Assembly (NCBI GenBank): GCA_030998225.1
Contig: JAPYXD010000522.1
Location: forward strand, 8,308,001 to 8,372,000
Direction of reading: 5' to 3'
From: Diplolepis rosae
Lineage: Eukaryota > Arthropoda > Insecta > Hymenoptera > Diplolepididae
DNA: 64,000 nucleotides
Positions within the stretch are counted from its first letter, which is position 1, and each line of letters begins with the position of its first letter. Shown in pieces: positions 58,509-64,000 of this stretch. The notes beneath the pieces were generated by a model. The model was not told the DNA's origin. It saw nothing but the letters and a program-made list of their open reading frames with translations, and did no database searches. Position numbers and translations under genes: made by a program.

Positions 58509-58545
58509 TATATATACTTTTTTCCTTGACCAGCGAAGCTTGAAC
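58509..58545 (+). promoter_or_regulatory. Candidate TATA promoter before the signal-peptide exon
   Basis: TATATA at about 58509-58516 lies about 30 bases ahead of TGAACGTCTAG and about 330 bases before the ATG at 58841. It is an alternative or second promoter to the CpG island at 46.6 kb. AT-rich DNA makes such matches common. Confidence 0.25.
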
Positions 58546-58840
58546 GTCTAGTTTACAATTCACACAGCAAATTGATATCGAAAGCGTAATTCCCCGGTTT
58601 TCGAAATTGTATTTTGCGACTTGAATCCATCTCGGGATTCGTTATCGATTACAGGTGATACGTTGAAAAGTGCTTCCAGATTCTGGATGTTAGTGTGTCA
58701 GGAAATCGAGTGTTTTATCTCTAGAGGACGAAAATCTGAGGAAAGTTGGGATTGAATTAAACAGCTTTTAGTTTCCTCTTGTTCGATGAACAGGAGAGCT
58801 GATCAAATCGCCTAAAGAACCTGAGAAGCGAGTACATGTT

Positions 58841-58964
58841 ATGGGAGGAACGATGTCCGGACCCTCCCGTTGTTGGCTCTTCCTAGTCCTTGGCTATATG
58901 ACTATAGCGACGTTTGCCCAAAATCCTGTCGAAGAGAAAACAACCTTTGAAGCTGCCTTTCAAG
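58841..58964 (+). CDS. First coding exon of a secreted or membrane protein (partial)
   Basis: ATG at 58841 opens 41 codons: MGGTMSGPSRCWLFLVLGYM, then TIATFAQNPVEEKTTFEAAF, Q, ending in CAAG|GTAAGA at 58964. It is a classic signal peptide: basic residue, hydrophobic core, small residues, likely cleavage after TFA. A second in-frame ATG at 58853 would give the same signal. An upstream ATG at 58836 opens only a short out-of-frame ORF, so 58841 is preferred. A weak acceptor (ATTACAG, ending 58654) may link the leader to the island at 46.6 kb. The mature protein starts QNPVEEKTTFEAAF and cannot be assigned; downstream exons lie outside the window. The following intron contains a TTAA element. Confidence 0.65.
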
Positions 58965-58977
58965 GTAAGAAAATCCT

Positions 58978-59684
58978 TTAAGGGTACTTTTACTTTCTAA
59001 ATTGAAAAAAAGACAATATTTAAATATTTAAGAAAAAAACTATTTTATTTATAATTATAATTTTTTAATACATTGTTAACAATGTTTTAAGGTATACAAA
59101 AAAAATTTTTTGGGCACTTTTAATTACATTTTACCACTGCAGAGGGCGTATTCCAAAAGATGCATTTTAATTTGCGGGACACTTTTCTGCCTTCCTGTAA
59201 CAAATTTATTTAAAATTGCAACGCGATTTAATTCATGAGACATGAAACTAAACAATAAACCTTTGAAAAGTTAATTTTTTTATATTTGTATGGCCCTTAT
59301 ACGCGATTTTATAAAAAGTTCGAAAAAGCGCCTGTTTTGGGGATGAATTTACCCCTGTACTAAAAAGATAGGTTGGTTTTTTTCAACTTCTTAGAGGTTT
59401 ATTTAGTAGTTGTTTATATAAAGTATCAAAAAAATTTTGGTTTACTGAGATTGGTTCAGTAGATTTTGAGAAAAACGTCTCCCAGATTTGAAAAACGTGA
59501 TTTCGAGAAAAACGCGTTTAAAGGTTTTTTACTATAAAAAATGTATTATAAATACAGCTATAACATTCTTTCTATTTCGAATTTCTTAATAAAATTTTAG
59601 GGCAGCATTTCTATGATACTAAGGAACATTTTTACGTAAAAAAAATCGATTTTTTGAAAATTTAGAAAGTAAAAGTCCCCTTAA
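58978..59684. mobile_element. TTAA-flanked MITE in the signal-peptide gene
   Basis: TTAAGGGTACTTTTACTTTC pairs with GAAAGTAAAAGTCCCCTTAA. It begins 14 bases after the exon ending at 58964, close to the splice donor. Confidence 0.75.
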
Positions 59685-60060
59685 GTACTGTTTTATTTTC
59701 TTATTAAGTAATTTAATGTATGTAAATTCAGGTTTTTCTAAGGATCGGAAATGATCGATGATGTATTTTATATTTTACAAATCCCTATGTTTTCCAAGAA
59801 AATTTTCTTGATTTTCAAACAATTTTCTAATATTCAATTCTTACGTCACGATTGCGTAAATACTTACTTTAATCGAAGGTTCCCCGTTTTAAGTTAGGAT
59901 CAAATGATACCCGCTTAGGGATATGAGGCTAATTCAGTAAAGGACACAATGATTAGTAAAGTAAGACAAATTAAATTTATTTAAATTATTAAAGTTAGTA
60001 TAAACCATCGAAATTTAAATCAATTATATTCATAGAACTAATAAACTGGGCACAAGCAAT

Positions 60061-61240
60061 AGGGGCTATCCATATATCACGTGGACAGTTTATGGGGAAG
60101 GGGGGGGGGGGGATTCAACGCTATTCTAAGAGGGGGACTGGGGGGTCGAGCTAGAATCCACGTGAACGTACTGTCACGTCCCGCGACTCTACCACCACAA
60201 GTAACAAGCAGATTAAGAAACCAATAAAGGGATCAAGACAGCATTACAGCGAGTGTGATTTTATCGACGCAAGTTATAGACAAATCTACAGATCAATAGG
60301 ATGATCAATATGAAATTACCATGTGTCGTTATAATACCCACACATGATAACAAATCGACTGACCCAGAGAGAAAGTGAATGAAGTCCTACAATACCAACA
60401 CACTACCGTCATAACATGCGACTTGTAATAGCATTTGACTTGTAATAACATGCGACTGGTCATAGCATGTTACTCGTCATACTTGACCTTTCAAAGTTCT
60501 ATAAAAAGCGAAAGTTCCAAGAGAAGTCAGTCCAGTACTATCATCTCTACACTGCGAGTTCAGTTAGTTAGTCAACATCCGATTTCTACAATGTAACCAA
60601 CGCGAGTCCAGTGCTATCGAATCTATACCGCGAGTGCAATCCAGTCAGTCCAGCTTCACCAGATTTCTACCGCTACTCAACCCGAATTCTAACTCGGCGC
60701 TGAGTTCAACGACATTAGAAAGTGAAGGGGAATCGCCTTCCAAATTCTCTCGAAACTGGGATCGAAGAATCAACTAGATCAACCGTCTAGATTACGAATC
60801 TACTATACAACTGCAACTACCTAAAGATTACAAGTTACACTCAACTGACCACATTCGCTTACTGGACTCAATTGATCATCAATCAATTCAAACTCAGGAT
60901 AACTAAAAGGGTATTTCTAATTTTGATTCTATTTTAAATTTCCATGGTGCTTACCTGATAAAATTTCAATTGTCAATAAATATATTTTATATACCTAACC
61001 CTTCTCAATCACTGACTATTCCTCATCCCTTAGAGAGGATCCTTCTGATCCTGACATAAAGCGAGGAGATCTTTTAAAAAGAGAAATGTTACGTTTCTGA
61101 CGTAACAGTACGTTCCCTTAAATCTGCGAGAAATATACTGAATTATCTATATTTTCATAAAATATGTCCACGTGAACAGAGCAGCGGCGGAGGGTCAAAA
61201 AGTGGCGAGAAATTGTCCACGTGGTATATGAATGGCCCTA
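60061..61240. mobile_element. CACGTGG-type MITE, copy 2, split by an LTR
   Basis: AGGGGCTATCCATATATCAC and CCACGTGGTATATGAATGGC ends. A poly-G tract follows the left end. Without the LTR the unit is about 240 bp. Confidence 0.7.
60172..61107 (+). mobile_element. Solo LTR of a retrotransposon
   Basis: 936 bp, starting TGTCACGT and ending ACGTAACA, with 4-base flanks GTAC (60168-60171, 61108-61111). TATAAAAAG at 60500 is followed about 27 bases later by the initiator TCAGTCC, and AATAAA lies at 60975-60980, so promoter and polyadenylation signals are in place on the + strand. No internal region or second LTR is present. Gypsy-type is likely from the 4-bp duplication. Confidence 0.75.
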
Positions 61241-61304
61241 TAGGTAAATAAAGAGAACAGAGCAAGGGAGAGAAAAGTTTAGTACTTTTGTGAATTCTTG
61301 AATT

Positions 61305-61476
61305 CCCTTGTAGAATAACATAATTGGACCCGATTGGGACCGATTGATCCGATTGGCCCCATTTGAGAAACATTATTGAATCCGATTTATTAAACTGGGT
61401 TTCAATGATGTTTTTGAAATGGGACCAATCGGATCAATCGGTCCCAATGGGGTCTAATTATTTTCTTCTACAAGGG
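61305..61476. mobile_element. 172-bp palindromic MITE
   Basis: CCCTTGTAGAATAACATAAT with GACCGATTGATCCGATTGG is mirrored by CCAATCGGATCAATCGGTCC and TTCTTCTACAAGGG. The loop is about 60 bases. Confidence 0.75.
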
Positions 61477-61534
61477 TTGCCTTTATAAGATAGTCTTCAC
61501 AGAACCTACTTATAGTCCTGAAGGTTCATTGAAC

Positions 61535-61722
61535 GATAACAAAATTTTATTTTCAAAACAAAATTAATTATTATGTTTATATTTATGACCCCTCAAACAT
61601 ACAATCTGTCATAAAATATACGCTACTTTTTAATTTACTGGGGCAAAAACTAATTATTCAGTTAAAAAGAAAAATACTTCCCATCGTTCATTGAATGTTT
61701 AGAACTGTGAGTACATCTTCAC
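61535..61722 (+). repeat. Dispersed 200-bp repeat, copy 2
   Basis: Direct-orientation partner of 47370-47570 (ATTTTCAAAACAAAATTAAT, CCATCGTTCATTGAATG). Confidence 0.55.
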
Positions 61723-61813
61723 AGGTGTGACGAAGACAGAGCAATTATCCTTCTTGGACACTGAGTCTAAGATTCTTTTAAAGATTGAAAAACGGACCAC
61801 GGTGAATTTATGA

Positions 61814-61975
61814 CAGTGATCCCAGAATGCGTAAGATTTTTGCTCCCACCATGGATCCCACCAGCTCATGGTTTCTTCCTCGCTCTACTGCACGAAGTTG
61901 GTTGAATGAGGAAGACGCAATGAGCTGGTGGGATGCATGGTGGGAGCAAAAATCTTACGCATTCTGGGATCACTG
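61814..61975. mobile_element. 162-bp hAT-type MITE
   Basis: Perfect arms CAGTGATCCCAGAATGCGTA through CACCATG, with exact 8-base flanks ATTTATGA (61806-61813, 61976-61983). CAGTG ends plus 8-bp duplication are the hAT signature. Confidence 0.88.
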
Positions 61976-61983
61976 ATTTATGA

Positions 61984-64000
61984 CCCTCGAATCTTAGGTA
62001 AAATCTTAAAATCCACTATATGCGTACTTCACGCTGGAAATCCTTTCTCAAGAATTTCGGAAAACGTCACACTTTATTTCTGCTCTCAAGACTGATTTTA
62101 ATCCTAGAACAGCGTGTCTTTTTTAGACCCTATTTTTACGTGACGTCACGCAATGCGTAGTATCCCTCTGTTCGTGACGTAGTTATATCTTTTTTTATCG
62201 GTAATTTTCTCTCTCCTAGTAACTTCCCCAGATTTTCCCCAGGCCTATAAGCCTGTGCTTGTGGTACATTCGAATACGTCACGGGACGTTACACAATTAA
62301 GGAAAAACTGAAAAGATAATCAGAATAAAGTAAATCAAAATGACTGTTTTCTCAGTTTTTTCTTCAATAAAATAAACCACGGAAAGATTGAATCGGGTAA
62401 AAATAACAGGTTTTTTATATTCGGAATTGATAGACAAATTTTAGTTGTTTTTTTTTTTTTGGTTTGATCCGATTCAAATTTTTAATGTCTTATTTTATTC
62501 GAGATTAAATTTTTCTGACTCACCAAACAAATTTTATAAAAGAAAATTGTAAATGGAAAAAACTGAACAAATAGTATTTTCAATAAACTTTTTTTCTGAC
62601 TGTCCATCATATTCTTTCTTAAACTTAAAGGGTGTCAATGCAAAAGAAGGTAAGGGACAATATGTCAATTTTACAGGAGAGTGAAAAAGCATTGTGTAAA
62701 ATCAAATTCGATTTTTGAAGAAAAAACAAAAATGTACTTTAGAGCAGGAGTGTTGTTGATAGCAAAAATTTTCCACTTGCGACTCTGATAAAATGTAAAA
62801 CACTCAGTTTGAAAAAAAAAAACTGGTAAGCTCTCCCAGAAATATGAAATTGCTGAATACAAGTAGAAAAGTTTGATTAAAGAAAGTAATTCCGATTCGA
62901 GGAAATTAAGTTTCAATTTGGAGGTATTCGAAAACTAGTGACTTTTCATTAAAATTTTGCCTTGTTGCGCACAAAAAAAAAGTTTGAATGAAGAAATTGA
63001 TTAGTTCTGAGAATGTTAAATCGGAAAAATCAAACTTTTTACTACTATTATAAAAGAAGGGATTCTGAGCAAATCTTTTTAACGACATTTTCTGTCCTCA
63101 TTGAAACAAATTTGTATTGTAGATTGGAGTGATGGATTCCACTGAACGAGAAAAGTAGCAATAAAAACAAATTCAAGCTGATAAAAAATATATATTTCTA
63201 TAATAACTTTTTATACTGAAAATGTTTTGACTAATAAGAAATGGCGATTTTCGTTTGAGATTGTTGTTGAGATTTAGCTTTACTGAAAAACAATATAAAC
63301 AAATACTTGCAAAGTGCAATAACGAATCTGAATAAATAAAAATTTAACAGATTTGAAATTAGTAACTCCCTTTTTTTAAACAAACAGTTATTTTTTACTG
63401 ACAATCAATTAAAACAGCTGATTGTACAGCAGAGAATATGTCACTAGTTTTAATTCTCTCAAATTTCAATTGTTAACATTTCGAAAGAGTATATTACGTA
63501 TTTCTTTTGTTTTTTTGCAAAGAACTGAAAATTTAAGACATCTATTTCTTATGCGAAACTGAACAAATAAATAAACTATTGAAATCGAGAAAAAATATAA
63601 ATTTCTTTCCTGAACCTTGTAAACTCGGTTCAAATAGACATTTGGAGAGAAAAAAGGAAAGTTATACGAAACTGTATTTTTCTTTCGTTGAGTCTGACTA
63701 TATAAAACTTGTTCTACTGTATGTCGTCTATCTTTATTCTGCTTTTTCTACTAACATTTTCTTCTTTCTTCTAAAAAGAGAATACGTAACGTATTAAATT
63801 AATGTTCATCAAAAAATTGTCCTTGTAAAAATTATTCTTATTGTATATTCTTCCCGAGGATTAATATTTACAGAATTATAAAATAATAATTAATATTAAT
63901 ATTAGTAAGACTTGAAAATTTTATTTTCAAACATGCGATACAACGGTTGATATAAAAACATAAGTTAATAGACATTTTTTACTGTCTTTTACTATGTTTT
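61984..64000. other. AT-rich right edge, likely intron of gene 2
   Basis: No exon seen. A TGACGTCA palindrome lies at 62141-62148 in a locally CG-rich patch (62130-62300). The several short ORFs are random open frames. Confidence 0.35.

Overview
This is a 64 kb window of an AT-rich animal genome, almost certainly an arthropod and most likely an insect. The evidence is spliced host exons with GT-AG junctions, large transposon-filled introns, and a dense load of mariner-type DNA transposons and short inverted-repeat elements. I see no bacterial genes, rRNA, tRNA or CRISPR. Hymenoptera is possible but I cannot prove the order.

Host gene 1 (+ strand, exons 13049-39985). Eight exons join in frame into 427 C-terminal residues of a putative ferric-chelate reductase 1 homolog: most of a DOMON domain, then a six-helix cytochrome b561 module with four conserved-looking histidines, a cytosolic linker and a stop at 39983-39985. 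The 5' exons (signal peptide, Reeler domain if present) were not found and probably lie left of the window. Host gene 2 (+ strand, rightmost part): a CpG-rich candidate promoter/5'UTR at 46560-46946 and/or a TATA promoter near 58509, then a first coding exon at 58841-58964 encoding a signal peptide. The rest of that gene lies beyond the window.

Mobile DNA fills most of the remainder. (a) 1-5000: foldback and TTAA-flanked elements, several nested. (b) 5136-9402: a mariner copy carrying at least five later insertions, including a Mos1-like mariner with an uninterrupted 345-codon transposase whose first catalytic Asp is Gly. (c) 14591-18901: mariner in mariner in mariner, plus a TTAA element. 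(d) 19372-21661: a TA-flanked element with a 15-bp iterated motif near both ends. (e) 25175-26491: a 1.3 kb palindrome. (f) 29250-31646: mariner in mariner. (g) 33436-38628: a palindromic element containing a mariner, which contains a DD41D element and another mariner, which contains a hAT-like element. (h) 39126-39724: a palindrome built of an AATCCGAA-type repeat. (i) 41934-43270 and 56400-57020: GGCCTGG-type repeat arrays. (j) 48894-51126: a mobile satellite. (k) 51765-53500: two internally deleted mariners four bases apart. (l) 60061-61240: an inverted-repeat element split by a solo LTR. Most insertions have visible target-site duplications, so their order can be read directly.

I found no clear new enzymatic or defence system. 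The least explained structures are the iterated-motif TA element (19372-21661), the mobile satellite family with a terminal hairpin (four loci), and the hAT-like family with CACAGTG/CACAATG termini.
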